Shown in pieces: positions 37,398 to 46,458 of a DNA stretch of 64,000 nt. The stretch lies in assembly GCF_023973145.1 (NCBI RefSeq), contig NZ_CP099546.1:682001-746000 (forward strand). The letters run 5' to 3'. Both the position numbers and the translations under genes were made by a program. This DNA is from Natronosalvus vescus. GTDB taxonomy: Archaea; Halobacteriota; Halobacteria; Halobacteriales; Natrialbaceae. The notes below the pieces were generated by a model. That model was given only the letters and a program-made list of their open reading frames with translations, made no database searches and had not been told where the DNA came from. How positions within the stretch are numbered: position 1 is the first letter of the stretch; each line of letters opens with the position of its first letter.

Positions 37398-38998
37398 GCG
37401 GTCGACCTCCGTTCGCTGACCCGTGCACCGTCGACGTCGAGTCCGGACGGTCGTTCACCGGCCATGAGCAGGCCGAGTTCCTCCTCGGTGACGTCGTCGG
37501 GATCGACGACGGCCACGATTTCGCCGTCGTGCATGACCGCCAGTCGATCCGAGAGCTGTGTGACCTCGTCGAGCTTCGAGGAGACGAGCAGGACGGCTTT
37601 CCCCTCCGCACGCAAGTCGAGCAGTCGGTTGTGGATGAACTCGATGCTGCCGATGTCGACGCCGCGAGTCGGCTGGGAAGCGACGACCAGAGAGGGATCG
37701 CGTTCGAACTCCCGGCCGACGATGAACTTCTGCTGGTTGCCACCGGAGAGCGAATGGGCAGTCGCCGTCGGATCGGGGGGACGGACGTCGTACTCCCTGA
37801 TGACGTCGTCGACGTACTGATCTGTCGCGTCCCAGTCGATCAGTCGACCATCCGAGAACGGCTCGAGGTGCTGGCGGCCGAGCAGCCCGTTCCGACGGAG
37901 TTCGTACTCCATCACGAGGCTGCGTTTCTGGCGATCCTCGGCGACGTAGGCCATGCCGGCGCTGGTTCGGGTTCGCCGCGATTCGTTCGTGATGTCCCGC
38001 CCGTCGAAGGTGATAGTGCCGGCAGTCGGTCGTCTGAGGCCCGTGACGGCTTCGATCAATGCCGACTGGCCGTTGCCGTCGACGCCGGCGATGCCGAACA
38101 CCTCGCCCTCGTGAACGCTGAAGCTGACGTCGTCGGTCGCGACGACCCCGCGATCGTCTTCGACGACCAGGCCGTCGACGTCGAGGATGACGTCACCCCG
38201 GGTCGCTGCCGTCTTTTCGACGTTGAGCAACACGTCCCGTCCGACCATCATTCGTGCGAGTTCCTCCCGGGTCGCTCCCTCGGCCGGGACGGTACCGACG
38301 AGTTTCCCCTTCCGGAGGACGCTGATCTCGTCGGCGGCTGTAAGCGCCTCGCCGAGTTTGTGCGTGATGAAGATGATCGTCTTCTCTTCTGCGATGAGCT
38401 CTTCGAGTATCTCGAACAATGCCTCGACTTCCTGTGGGGTGAGCACCGCCGTGGGTTCGTCGAGGATCAGAATGTCCGCACCTCTGTACAGGGATTTGAG
38501 AATCTCGACGCGCTGTTGTTCGCCGACGCTGATCTCCTCGATGCGTTCGGTCGGGTCGATGTCGAACCCGTAGCGATCGGCGAGTTCCTGGGTCTCTTGG
38601 TTCGCTCGTTCACGATCGCGAACGATTCCACCCCACTTCGTCGGTTCGTTCCCGAGCACGACGTTTTCGGCGACGGTCATCGTGTCCACGAGCATGAAGT
38701 GCTGGTGGATCATGCCGATGCCGACGTCCATCGCGTCGCGAGGATCGTCGAAGGTCTGGGGCTGACCGTCGATTCGAATCGTCCCCTCGGTCGGCTCGTA
38801 CAGCCCGTACAGGACGTTCATCAGCGTCGTCTTTCCGGCACCGTTCTCGCCAATAAGTGCGTGAATAGTGCCGCGTTCGACTCTGAAGTCGACGTCGTCG
38901 TTCGCGACGACGCCGGGAAACCGTTTCGTGATCCCGTCGAGGTGAACGGCCGGCGGGGCGGTCTCGTACTGGCTCGACGGACGATCCTCGGAACCCAT
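37394..38998 (-). CDS. ABC transporter ATP-binding protein with two ABC domains (nucleoside/BMP type)
   Basis: A 534-residue duplicated ATPase of the RbsA/BmpB type. The first domain has a good Walker A with Lys56 in GENGAGKTT and a signature ISVGEQQRVEIL. The second domain has GVDGNGQSALIEAV, where Lys is Gln, a substitution usual in this subgroup, and the signature LSGGNQQKFIVGRE. The D-loop and Walker B LILDEPTAVL are visible. It is 3 bases downstream of the BMP gene. Confidence 0.93.
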   Translation of the reverse strand: MGSEDRPSSQYETAPPAVHLDGITKRFPGVVANDDVDFRVERGTIHALIGENGAGKTTLMNVLYGLYEPTEGTIRIDGQPQTFDDPRDAMDVGIGMIHQHFMLVDTMTVAENVVLGNEPTKWGGIVRDRERANQETQELADRYGFDIDPTERIEEISVGEQQRVEILKSLYRGADILILDEPTAVLTPQEVEALFEILEELIAEEKTIIFITHKLGEALTAADEISVLRKGKLVGTVPAEGATREELARMMVGRDVLLNVEKTAATRGDVILDVDGLVVEDDRGVVATDDVSFSVHEGEVFGIAGVDGNGQSALIEAVTGLRRPTAGTITFDGRDITNESRRTRTSAGMAYVAEDRQKRSLVMEYELRRNGLLGRQHLEPFSDGRLIDWDATDQYVDDVIREYDVRPPDPTATAHSLSGGNQQKFIVGREFERDPSLVVASQPTRGVDIGSIEFIHNRLLDLRAEGKAVLLVSSKLDEVTQLSDRLAVMHDGEIVAVVDPDDVTEEELGLLMAGERPSGLDVDGARVSERRSTA

Positions 38999-39001
38999 CG
39001 C

Positions 39002-40123
39002 TTAGAGGTCGTCGAGGTTATCCGGCACGTTGATGTCACCGTCGATGATCGCCTGACGAGACTCGGCGAGCGCGTCGACGATATCCTCAGGCAGTTCGCC
39101 TTCGAAGTCCTGCCCGATGACCGCGCTTACACCCTCCTCCTCGAGGCCGAGGTCGTTCAGTCCGCCCTCGAACTCGTCGTTGATGACGGTTTCGATCGAC
39201 TCGTAGACGGCGGTATCGACGCGCTTGACCATGCTCGCGACGATCACGTCACTGGAGGCCTCGGCGCTAATCGACTGGTCGTCGTCGACGCCGATGGCGA
39301 AGCGTCCGGCGGACTGTGCGGCTTCGAACACCCCACCACCGGTTCCGCCGGCAGCGTGGTAGACGACGTCTGCGCCGCCGTCGTACATACTGGTCGCGAT
39401 CTCCTGGCCGGTCGAGGGGTCGTTCCAGCTGCCAGCGTAGGCCGATGGCGTCTCGATATCTTCGTCGGCGTACTGTGCACCGGCTTTGTATCCGGCCTCG
39501 AATCGCTCGATGAGGGCGATTTCCTCGCCACCAACGAAGCCGACTTCGGCTTGGTCGGGGTTCGTCTCGCCGCCCCCGTGAGCGTACTCGGACGTCGACA
39601 GCAGGCCGGCGAGGTGGCCGACCTGGAACGATCCCTCGTGCTCGCGGAAAATGTAGTTCGAGACGTTGTCGGCCTCGACGACGGCGTCGACGAGGGCGAA
39701 ACGCGTGTCGTCGAACTCCTCGGCGTTTTCGACGAGGTCGGTTTCGTGATCGAACCCGATACAGCAGACGAGGTCGATGTCTTCGTCGTTCGCGAACTGT
39801 CGCTGCATCTGGTTCATGTCCGCCGGCGAGTCCGGTTCGGCCTCCTGGGAGGTGATGCCGAAGTCGTCCTCCGCCTGCTGGATGCCCGCGTGGGCCATGT
39901 CGTTGAATGACTCGTCGCCGAGGCCGCCGGTCGAGTAGATGATCCCGACGGTGATGTCGGCGCCGGCATCACCGTTGCCATTGCCGTTCCCATTTCCGTT
40001 GCCGTCGTCGTCGTCACCGTTGCCGTTCCCATTTCCGTTGCCGTCGTCGTCCCCGACGAGGCAACCAGCGATACCCGCCGTCGTTCCCACGCCCACCGAC
40101 GCGAGAAAGCTCCGTCGTTGCAT
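39002..40123 (-). CDS. BMP family nucleoside-binding lipoprotein (Tat-exported)
   Basis: A 373-residue substrate-binding protein of the basic-membrane-protein family. The N-terminus MQRRSFLASVGVGTTAGIAGC is a Tat signal (RR) with a lipobox and lipid-linked Cys21. A hydrophilic Asn/Gly/Asp linker follows (encoded by two near copies of CCGTTGCCGTTCCCATTTCC at 39970-40050). Mature domain motifs VGIIYSTGGLGDESFNDMA and VCCIGFDHETDLVE are typical for purine-nucleoside binders. The upstream TATA-like TTTATAG at 40150-40156 is 27 bases from the ATG at 40123. Substrate assignment is from the family and the neighbouring hydrolase. Confidence 0.93.
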   Translation of the reverse strand: MQRRSFLASVGVGTTAGIAGCLVGDDDGNGNGNGNGDDDDGNGNGNGNGNGDAGADITVGIIYSTGGLGDESFNDMAHAGIQQAEDDFGITSQEAEPDSPADMNQMQRQFANDEDIDLVCCIGFDHETDLVENAEEFDDTRFALVDAVVEADNVSNYIFREHEGSFQVGHLAGLLSTSEYAHGGGETNPDQAEVGFVGGEEIALIERFEAGYKAGAQYADEDIETPSAYAGSWNDPSTGQEIATSMYDGGADVVYHAAGGTGGGVFEAAQSAGRFAIGVDDDQSISAEASSDVIVASMVKRVDTAVYESIETVINDEFEGGLNDLGLEEEGVSAVIGQDFEGELPEDIVDALAESRQAIIDGDINVPDNLDDL

Positions 40124-40149
40124 ACAGTTCACAGAGTGTTCGCTACCGG

Positions 40150-40156
40150 TTTATAG
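40150..40156 (-). promoter_or_regulatory. TATA box of the BMP transporter operon
   Basis: The minus strand reads CTATAAA at a 27-base distance from the BMP start codon, so the transporter operon has its own leaderless promoter although the nucleoside hydrolase gene lies just upstream. Confidence 0.5.
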
Positions 40157-40229
40157 ACTTGGTTTTTCGAAAGCGATGGCGAACTAACGTGACATCGACG
40201 AACAAAACGCCCCGTTTAGTTTACAACCC

Positions 40230-41210
40230 TCACTTGCCACGGTGTGGATCGCCGTGGCGAAACGCGTCCAGCATCATTTGCTGGAACCGATCGCCGTCGA
40301 CCGATTCGATCACGCGCGTCCGGTGTTCCTCGTCGGTCACGCCAAGTTCGTCGACCAGACTGTAGCCGCGGGTCATCCCTTCGCGGTCGTCGACGGCGAC
40401 GTGGTACGTGGTCGCCTCCTCGACGATATCCGGCTCGAGGAGCGTCGCGACTGTGAGTGAATCGGGCTGGGTCGTGACGTCGTCGCCGAGCGAATCGTGA
40501 TCTGACTGTTTGTTGAACTCGCGGACGGCTTCAGTGATCGTGAGATAGAAGTCGCCCAGCGGCGTTCCCATGGCCTCGATCTCCTCGAACACGTCGGTGT
40601 CGAACGTCGAGTCGCGGACGGTTACGCCCCAGTCGACCAGCTTCGTCTCGAACGCGTCCAGCACGATTGCGGCCGCGTCGGGATCGACCCAGAAGTTGTA
40701 CTCCGCCGTGGGGGTGATGTTCCCGAGGGTGTTGACGGCCCCGCCCATGATCAACACCTCGTCGAGCAACGCGGGGAGGTCGGGCTCGTGCTGGAGAGCG
40801 ACTGCGAGATTCGTCAGCGGGGCGATACAGACCAGCGTGATCTCGCCGGGGTTCTCCCGTGCGCTCCGGACGATGAAGTCGACTGCGTGTTCGTCGGCGG
40901 ATGGGATCCCCGTGTCCGGGAACAGCTCCCCGCCCAGGCCGCCCTCGCCGTGGATGTACTCGGCGAATTTGTGGTCTTTCTGAAGGGGCGAGCGGACGCC
41001 CTCGTACACCGGCACCTCGTCGGCCACGCCGGCCTGCTCGAGCGTGTATTTCGCGTTCTCGACCTGGTTGTCGAAGGGAACGTTCCCCGCACAGATCGTC
41101 ACTCCCTCGATCTCGACGCGGTCGGAGGTAGCGGCGAGCACCAGCGCCTGTGTGTCGTCGCCGGCCGTATCGGTGTCGATGATGATGCGTGTCGGATCGG
41201 AATCGGTCAT
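40230..41210 (-). CDS. Inosine/uridine-preferring nucleoside hydrolase family protein
   Basis: A 326-residue N-ribohydrolase of the nucleoside hydrolase fold. The Ca-binding DTDxxxDD motif is IIDTDTAGDDTQAL near the start. EITLVCIAPLTNLAVAL is another family motif. It cleaves nucleosides into base and ribose. It lies 106 bases upstream of the BMP lipoprotein gene on the same strand, so nucleosides imported by the ABC system can be split at once. ATG 41210 is used because the upstream extension to 41381 is not conserved-looking. Confidence 0.93.
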   Translation of the reverse strand: MTDSDPTRIIIDTDTAGDDTQALVLAATSDRVEIEGVTICAGNVPFDNQVENAKYTLEQAGVADEVPVYEGVRSPLQKDHKFAEYIHGEGGLGGELFPDTGIPSADEHAVDFIVRSARENPGEITLVCIAPLTNLAVALQHEPDLPALLDEVLIMGGAVNTLGNITPTAEYNFWVDPDAAAIVLDAFETKLVDWGVTVRDSTFDTDVFEEIEAMGTPLGDFYLTITEAVREFNKQSDHDSLGDDVTTQPDSLTVATLLEPDIVEEATTYHVAVDDREGMTRGYSLVDELGVTDEEHRTRVIESVDGDRFQQMMLDAFRHGDPHRGK

Positions 41211-41393
41211 CCCTCGAGGATGGGTGGACGGGTGGGAAGAGTCCTCGGATTGCAGTCGTCTGTACCCATTTCGGGCATCGATTCCCTCGAAACCGCCGGT
41301 AATAATTTCGTCACCGGATCCGGCCGGTGACGGCGCCAGCAACCCGTCACCACGCACACTCAAGTGCTCGAGCGCCCACATGCAGCTATAGCT

Positions 41394-42401
41394 ATGGTTC
41401 GCGTTCTCTCAGCTGACGACGTCTCGGCGCTGCTCGACCTCGAGGCCCTGCTCCCGGTCGTCGAGGACGCCTTCGCCGCCCAGTACGCGGGCACCGTCGA
41501 GCGACCCGAACGGCCACACTACTCGATCGGGATCGGTCGCGGGAAATCACCGGAAACGCCCCAGGGAACGGGGCTCTGTATGCCGGCGTACATCCACGGC
41601 TCGCCGTACGCCGCGACCAAACTCGCGACCGTCTTCGAGGGGAACCCGGAACGAGGACTGCCGACCGTCTCGGCACAGATCGCGCTCACCGACGCCGACA
41701 CCGGTGAGCCGGTCGCCTACCTCGACGGGACGACCGTCACCAGCGCCCGAACCGGCTGTATCGGCGGGCTCGCCGCCCGCACCCTCGCGCTCGAGGAGCC
41801 AGTTACCCTCGGCGTCATCGGCGCTGGTACCCAGGCTCGCTGGCAAACGCGCGCAATAGCCGCGGCAACCCCGCTCGAGCGCGTCCGGATCTACTCGCCG
41901 AGTAACTCCCGAGAGGCGTGTGCCGCCGACCTCGAGGAGACTCTCGATCCGTCGGTGACCGTGTCGGCCGTCTCGAGTCCGACTGCCGCGCTCGAGGACA
42001 CGACGGTTATCGTGACTGCCACGCCGAGCACGGAGCCGGTGTTCGACGGGGACGACCTCGAGCCAGGTGCGCTCGTAATCGCCGTCGGTGCGTACACCGA
42101 ATCCATGCGCGAACTCGACGATCGGACGATCGATCGCGCCGCACTCGTGTACGCGGACGTTCCGGACGAAGCGCGAGAAACGGGCGACCTTCGGGGGCAC
42201 GGCGGCCTCGAGATCCACCCTTTCGGCGGGCTGTTCGTAACTGACTCGGACGTTCCTGGGAGCGGAGACGATCCGCGGTGTGCTCCCAACGACGTGATCG
42301 TGCTCTCGAGCGTCGGTTCGGCCGTCCTTGACGCCGCGACGGCGACACATTTCCACGAACGGGCGGTAGATGCCGGCTACGGCGGCGTTATCGACCTGTA
42401 G
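41394..42401 (+). CDS. Ornithine cyclodeaminase/mu-crystallin family dehydrogenase
   Basis: A 335-residue NAD(P)-dependent enzyme. The N-terminal domain has a Lys in AATKLATVFEGN near the substrate site, and the Rossmann part has TLGVIGAGTQARWQTRAI. Relatives include ornithine cyclodeaminase, archaeal alanine dehydrogenase and ketimine reductases, so the substrate is open. It is divergent from the nucleoside hydrolase with about 180 bases between start codons. ATG 41394 is used because an upstream in-frame start would add only ten residues. Confidence 0.88.
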   Translation: MVRVLSADDVSALLDLEALLPVVEDAFAAQYAGTVERPERPHYSIGIGRGKSPETPQGTGLCMPAYIHGSPYAATKLATVFEGNPERGLPTVSAQIALTDADTGEPVAYLDGTTVTSARTGCIGGLAARTLALEEPVTLGVIGAGTQARWQTRAIAAATPLERVRIYSPSNSREACAADLEETLDPSVTVSAVSSPTAALEDTTVIVTATPSTEPVFDGDDLEPGALVIAVGAYTESMRELDDRTIDRAALVYADVPDEARETGDLRGHGGLEIHPFGGLFVTDSDVPGSGDDPRCAPNDVIVLSSVGSAVLDAATATHFHERAVDAGYGGVIDL

Positions 42402-42700
42402 GTGTGCCGAGCGTGGTGTCAGATCGCGCTGAAGCGGCCACGACACTCAAATACCGTGTCGGGCAAGTATGAGTCAACACACACTTCGATGAGGGGCGGA
42501 CGAGTGAGCGTCTGGCGGTTGCTCGAGCGGACTCGACGAGTGGGAACGCTCGCCCGTCCCACGGCATTGGTCGCTGTCAACGCACTATTGCCTGTTCCTG
42601 TCACGCCATTTTTCGCTTCCGGCACGCTACTGCCTACTCCCGCCACGTCGATACTTCTCGTACACGGTTCCAACCACTCGGGCACTCAGGGTGATCGCCC
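42402..42700. other. Intergenic region without a convincing gene
   Basis: A 299-base gap. A plus-strand frame of 100 codons runs through it but lacks family features and has Arg/Ser/Thr-rich composition. It contains a loose direct repeat (42585-42605 and 42627-42647, 16 of 21 bases equal), of unclear meaning. Confidence 0.4.
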
Positions 42701-44575
42701 GTGACCCTCCGTACCCTCCCGATGATCGACCGCGTCGGAGACGCTTTTTTCGCACTCGACACCGACTTTCGCTTCACCTACCTCAACGAGCAGGCCGAGG
42801 CGCTCCTCGAGCGCTCCCGTCAGGAACTGATCGGCCGGGTCATGTGGGACGAGTTTCCCGAAACGGTCGAGACGCAGTTTCCCGACGGCTTTTACCAGGC
42901 GATGGACGAGCAGGTGGCCGTCTCCTTCGAGGTGTATCACACGCCCCTCGACACCTGGTTCGAAGCCAGAGCCTGGCCCGCCGAGAACGGGCTGTCGGTC
43001 TCGATGCGGGACGTCACCGACCGGAAGGAACGGGAGACGAAACTCGCCCGGAACACCGCCGTCGTCGAGGCGATCCAGGACGGCGTGGTGACCCTCGACG
43101 ACAACAACCGCATCCTGTCGATAAACGCAACGATCGAGGGCGTGTTCGACATCGACGCCGAGAGCGTTCACGGCGAGCACGTCGAGATGCTCCTCGAGCA
43201 CGCCAACGTCGACCCCGAGGATACCGTTCGCGTCGGCCGAGCGCTCAGCGACGTCGACGTCGGTAACAGCCAGCTTCGAACCCTCGAGTTGCCCTACACC
43301 GATGCAAGCGGCGATGCCCGCGTCGCCGACGTCCGAGTGGTGCCGATCGACCACGGCTCGGCGAACCTGGCGTGTATTGCCCGCGATGTGACCGACCAGC
43401 GCGAGTACGAACGGATCGTCACCTCCCTCCACGAGGTGACCCGGTGGCTGCTCGACTCGAACGATCCCGAGGAGATCTGCGCCATCGCCGTCCACGCCGG
43501 TGGCGACCTCCTCGATCTCCCGATCTGCGGGGTCTGGTTGCTCGACGACGAATACGGCTACCTCGACCCCGTCGCCGGGACGGCCGGTGCCCACGAGGAG
43601 TTCGGTGGCCTCCCACGATTTCGCCCGGGCGAGGGGCTCGTCTGGGACGTCTTCGAGAGCGGTGACCTCGCACACTTCGACGACCTCCTGGAGGTCGAGG
43701 GGCTGTACAACCCCGAGACGCCCATCCGCTCGGAGGTGATCGCACCCATCGGCACCCATGGGGTGTTGATGACCGGATCGAAACGGCCGAACGACTTCGA
43801 CGAGACCGATCTCGACTTGCTCTCGACGCTGGTCGAAAATACCCGGGCGGCCCTCGACCGGGCGATTCGTGAACAGGTACTCAAGGAGCGAAGCGACCAG
43901 CTCGAGCGCCAGACCGACCGACTCGAGGCGGTCGCGGACATCCTCTCGAACGACCTCAAACACCAGCTCGAGACCGTCGAGACGGCGCTCGAGGAGGACG
44001 ACGAACCGGCCGACTGGGAATTCCCCCTCGCCAACGACACCGTCTCGACGACGCTCGACCGGGTCGAACACCTCGTCGACGACGTCCGGGAGTTCGCCCG
44101 GAACGCGACCGCCGTTGGCCCGCGCACCCGGATCGATCTCGAGGCGGCTATCCAGGAGGCGATCGACGGCTCGAGTCTCGAGCAGCCCGCGATCGTCGTC
44201 GACGCCGACGCCACCCTTCGGGCCGACCGCGAGCGATTCACCCACCTGCTCGAGACGGTGTTCGACGATACGGCGGCCCGCGCCGACGGCCCGGTGACGG
44301 TTCAGGTTGGGCTCCTCGGCGTCGAGGATCCCGGATCGAACACGCGGGGCTTTTTCCTCATGGACGACGCGGCCGAGATTCCGCCAATCGATCACGACCG
44401 GGTGGTCACGCTCGAGTTCGAAAACGGCGACGGATCGGGTGAACGCGGCCTCGGACTGGCGCTCGCGCGAGCGATCGCCGAAGCGCACGACTGGTCGCTC
44501 TCGGTCACCAACGGACAACACGGTGGCACCCGCATCGAAATTCGTGACGTGACGACGCTCGAGCGTCACGCCTAG
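42701..44575 (+). CDS. PAS-PAS-GAF sensor protein with degenerate histidine kinase domain
   Basis: A 624-residue soluble sensor: PAS 1 (about 10-110, DTDFRFTYLNEQAEALL), PAS 2 (about 115-225), GAF (about 230-390, CGVWLLDDEYGYLDPVAG), then a helical dimerisation part and a HATPase-like C-terminus. The H-box position has Asn417 (ILSNDLKHQL) where haloarchaeal kinases have His (SHDLRN). The N box has TVFDDTA instead of the usual NLLDNA, and the G1 region is FLMDDAAEIPPID. The G2 box GERGLGLALARAIAEAHDW is fairly normal. Autophosphorylation is doubtful; it may be a sensing or partner protein. Start is GTG 42701; ATG 42722 is possible. Confidence 0.85.
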   Translation: MTLRTLPMIDRVGDAFFALDTDFRFTYLNEQAEALLERSRQELIGRVMWDEFPETVETQFPDGFYQAMDEQVAVSFEVYHTPLDTWFEARAWPAENGLSVSMRDVTDRKERETKLARNTAVVEAIQDGVVTLDDNNRILSINATIEGVFDIDAESVHGEHVEMLLEHANVDPEDTVRVGRALSDVDVGNSQLRTLELPYTDASGDARVADVRVVPIDHGSANLACIARDVTDQREYERIVTSLHEVTRWLLDSNDPEEICAIAVHAGGDLLDLPICGVWLLDDEYGYLDPVAGTAGAHEEFGGLPRFRPGEGLVWDVFESGDLAHFDDLLEVEGLYNPETPIRSEVIAPIGTHGVLMTGSKRPNDFDETDLDLLSTLVENTRAALDRAIREQVLKERSDQLERQTDRLEAVADILSNDLKHQLETVETALEEDDEPADWEFPLANDTVSTTLDRVEHLVDDVREFARNATAVGPRTRIDLEAAIQEAIDGSSLEQPAIVVDADATLRADRERFTHLLETVFDDTAARADGPVTVQVGLLGVEDPGSNTRGFFLMDDAAEIPPIDHDRVVTLEFENGDGSGERGLGLALARAIAEAHDWSLSVTNGQHGGTRIEIRDVTTLERHA

Positions 44576-44853
44576 GGTGTGTTCTGTTTGGGTTTTATCG
44601 CCAGGTGTGCGGGTGATGTTCAGATTACATGATGAACCACTTGATGATGCAGTCGAAATTCTTCTCGAGTACGTGTGAGTGGTTCGGGACAAAAATATAG
44701 AATTTGTATCTATAAGCTTTATTTCCGTAGTATTAAACCAGCTCGAGAGAGCACCGATCAGTAGCAGGATGGATCCCGTCGGTCGTCATCAACAGCACGA
44801 ACCCGACTAAATCCATCACCTTTTTTGATTGGACACGACGTCGCTCGAGATGT
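44576..44853. other. A/T-rich intergenic region with a possible gene remnant
   Basis: The sequence is distinctly A/T-rich after 44615. A 20-codon frame at 44616-44678 (MFRLHDEPLDDAVEILLEYV) uses codons such as ATT, CTT and GAT that are rare in neighbours. It could be the 3' piece of a lost gene. A TTTTTTGATT stretch (44820-44829) is about 25 bases before the next ATG and is likely its promoter. Confidence 0.4.
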
Positions 44854-45573
44854 ATGTACAAACACGTCGCGCTGTTGGTTCGGAAGGACGACCTCAACCA
44901 CGAGGCGTTCGTCGACTACTGGCAGAACACCCACACGCCGATCGCCCGCGACATCGAGGGCGTGACGCGCTACCAGACGGTGCTGCCGACGGAACCCGAC
45001 CACGCCGAGTTCGACGGCCTCGCCGAACTCTACTTCGACACGCTCGAGGAGCTTCACGACGCGCTCGGGAGCCCCGGCTCGCGGGACTACGACCCGACGA
45101 AGGAGGTCGCCGCCGAGGCCCGCGCGGACGTGGACAACTTCCTCGACCTCGAGGGACGCCCGCGGTTCATCGGGGAAGAGATCATCCAGAAGGACGAGAC
45201 CGACGGTGACACGACGGGGCTGTACAAACACTCCGCGTTCCTCGTCCGCCAGGAGGGGATGAGCCACGAGGAGTTCGTCGAGTACTGGCAGGAGAAACAC
45301 ACCCCAATCGCCCGCGAAATCGAAGGCGTCGTCCGGTACGCGACCGTGTTGCCCGCCGATCCCGAAAACGCGGAGTTCGACGGTATCGCCGAACTCTACT
45401 TCGAGGATCTCGAGGCGCTGTACGACGCCCTCGGTAGCGAGGGCTCCCGGGACTACGATCCGGATCGCGGCAAGGCGAAGGAGGCCCGCGAGGACGTCGA
45501 CAACTTCCTCGCGATCGAGGAGCGCCCGCGGTTCATCGGCCAGGAGACGCTGCAGGTCGACCGGACGGACTGA
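44854..45573 (+). CDS. EthD/Dabb-like protein with tandem duplicated domain
   Basis: A 239-residue protein made of two near-identical alpha-beta barrel-like units (about 1-115 and 124-235). Both begin (M/L)YKH, share the HTPIAR(D/E)IEGVxRY core, FDGxAELYF, and the end RPRFIGxE. Each is an EthD or ferredoxin-like fold of the Dabb superfamily, in which two units form a dimer; here the dimer appears fused. Function of EthD domains is poorly known. Followed by the HD protein gene after 5 bases on the same strand. Confidence 0.82.
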   Translation: MYKHVALLVRKDDLNHEAFVDYWQNTHTPIARDIEGVTRYQTVLPTEPDHAEFDGLAELYFDTLEELHDALGSPGSRDYDPTKEVAAEARADVDNFLDLEGRPRFIGEEIIQKDETDGDTTGLYKHSAFLVRQEGMSHEEFVEYWQEKHTPIAREIEGVVRYATVLPADPENAEFDGIAELYFEDLEALYDALGSEGSRDYDPDRGKAKEAREDVDNFLAIEERPRFIGQETLQVDRTD

Positions 45574-45578
45574 TTCGA

Positions 45579-46175
45579 ATGCCAGACGAAACCGACTACG
45601 AAACGCAGGTTCGAGACGCCTTCCCGGAACTCGAGGCCATCGCCGACGACGACCTCCGCGAGCAGGTCATCGAGGCGTGGGTGCTCGCGCTCGAGCGCGG
45701 CGGCTGGCGCGACGTCCACGACATTCCCTACGCCTGGAACATCCACGAGGTCGACAACGTCGAGCACGTCCGCGGGACGACGAAGGTCGCCCTCGAGTCC
45801 GCTGAGATCCAGCGCGAGTTCCACGGTGCCGACCCCGACGAGGACGTCCTGGTCGCAGCCTGTCTGCTCCACGACGTCGGCAAGTGCTACGAGTACGTCG
45901 ACTTCGTCGACGAGGAACTGGTCGACCCCGACCCGACCTACTGTAGCGAGGAGATCCCCCACTCGATTTCGGGCTACGCGCTGGCCCACGAGGTGGGCTG
46001 TCCGCTGGCCGTCCAGCGGGCGATCCCGCACTTCCTTGGCGAGGTGCCGACGCGGACGCTCGAGGCCGAACTCGTCAAGAGCGCAAACTCGGCGAGTTCG
46101 AACGCGATCACCCAGGCGACGATGGGGATCACGTTGAAGGAGTGGGTGGCCGAGTACTCCCAGACGACGAAGTAA
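45579..46175 (+). CDS. HD-domain phosphohydrolase
   Basis: A 198-residue HD-domain protein. Metal ligands include His98-Asp99 in CLLHDVGKCYEY and later His residues in EIPHSISGYALAHEVG and RAIPHFLGEVP. The segment KSANSASSNAITQ is a possible last Asp-less end of the domain, since the final HD Asp is not seen clearly. It follows the EthD-like gene after 5 bases and is almost surely cotranscribed with it. Substrate is unknown. Confidence 0.85.
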   Translation: MPDETDYETQVRDAFPELEAIADDDLREQVIEAWVLALERGGWRDVHDIPYAWNIHEVDNVEHVRGTTKVALESAEIQREFHGADPDEDVLVAACLLHDVGKCYEYVDFVDEELVDPDPTYCSEEIPHSISGYALAHEVGCPLAVQRAIPHFLGEVPTRTLEAELVKSANSASSNAITQATMGITLKEWVAEYSQTTK

Positions 46176-46219
46176 CACCTCGAAGTGGCTCAACGGCTTT
46201 CAGCACGTTGAGGGCGGGT

Positions 46220-46329
46220 AGTTGACTAGTCGATCACGTTTCAGTTGACCAGCGGATCACGTTTTCGTCGGCCCTCGAGACGGTTCCTCGATACCCAACT
46301 ACCGTCGCAGTTCGTGACGGTTCCTCGAT
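46220..46329. repeat. Two pairs of direct repeats upstream of the MFS gene
   Basis: AGTTGACTAGTCGATCACG-like 22-base units at 46220-46241 and 46243-46264 differ at 3 positions. A 14-base GACGGTTCCTCGAT occurs at 46279-46292 and 46316-46329 with a 37-base period. They lie 130 to 240 bases before the MFS start and could be binding sites for a regulator. Confidence 0.5.
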
Positions 46330-46458
46330 TCCACACCACCCTGTCGTAGACGCTAGAGACGGTTCGTAACGACTCGAGGAACGACCACCCGCCAGACTGT
46401 GACTGCTGGAACCGGTGAGTACTCCTGTCTGGCCGGTCGTAGCACCCAGCAGTACCGA

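Noticed and set aside
37529-39910. 793-codon plus-strand frame opposite the ABC transporter operon
   Set aside because: Long antisense frames are common in GC-rich haloarchaeal DNA; the minus-strand genes have full family motifs and ordered overlaps.
39960-40050. Repeat array CCGTTGCC.../CCATTTCC... as a CRISPR-like element
   Set aside because: It codes for the Asn/Gly/Asp linker of the BMP lipoprotein and keeps its reading frame.
42402-42704. 100-codon plus-strand frame between the cyclodeaminase and the degenerate kinase
   Set aside because: Starts directly at the preceding stop, has an Arg/Ser-rich composition without domains and overlaps the kinase start region.
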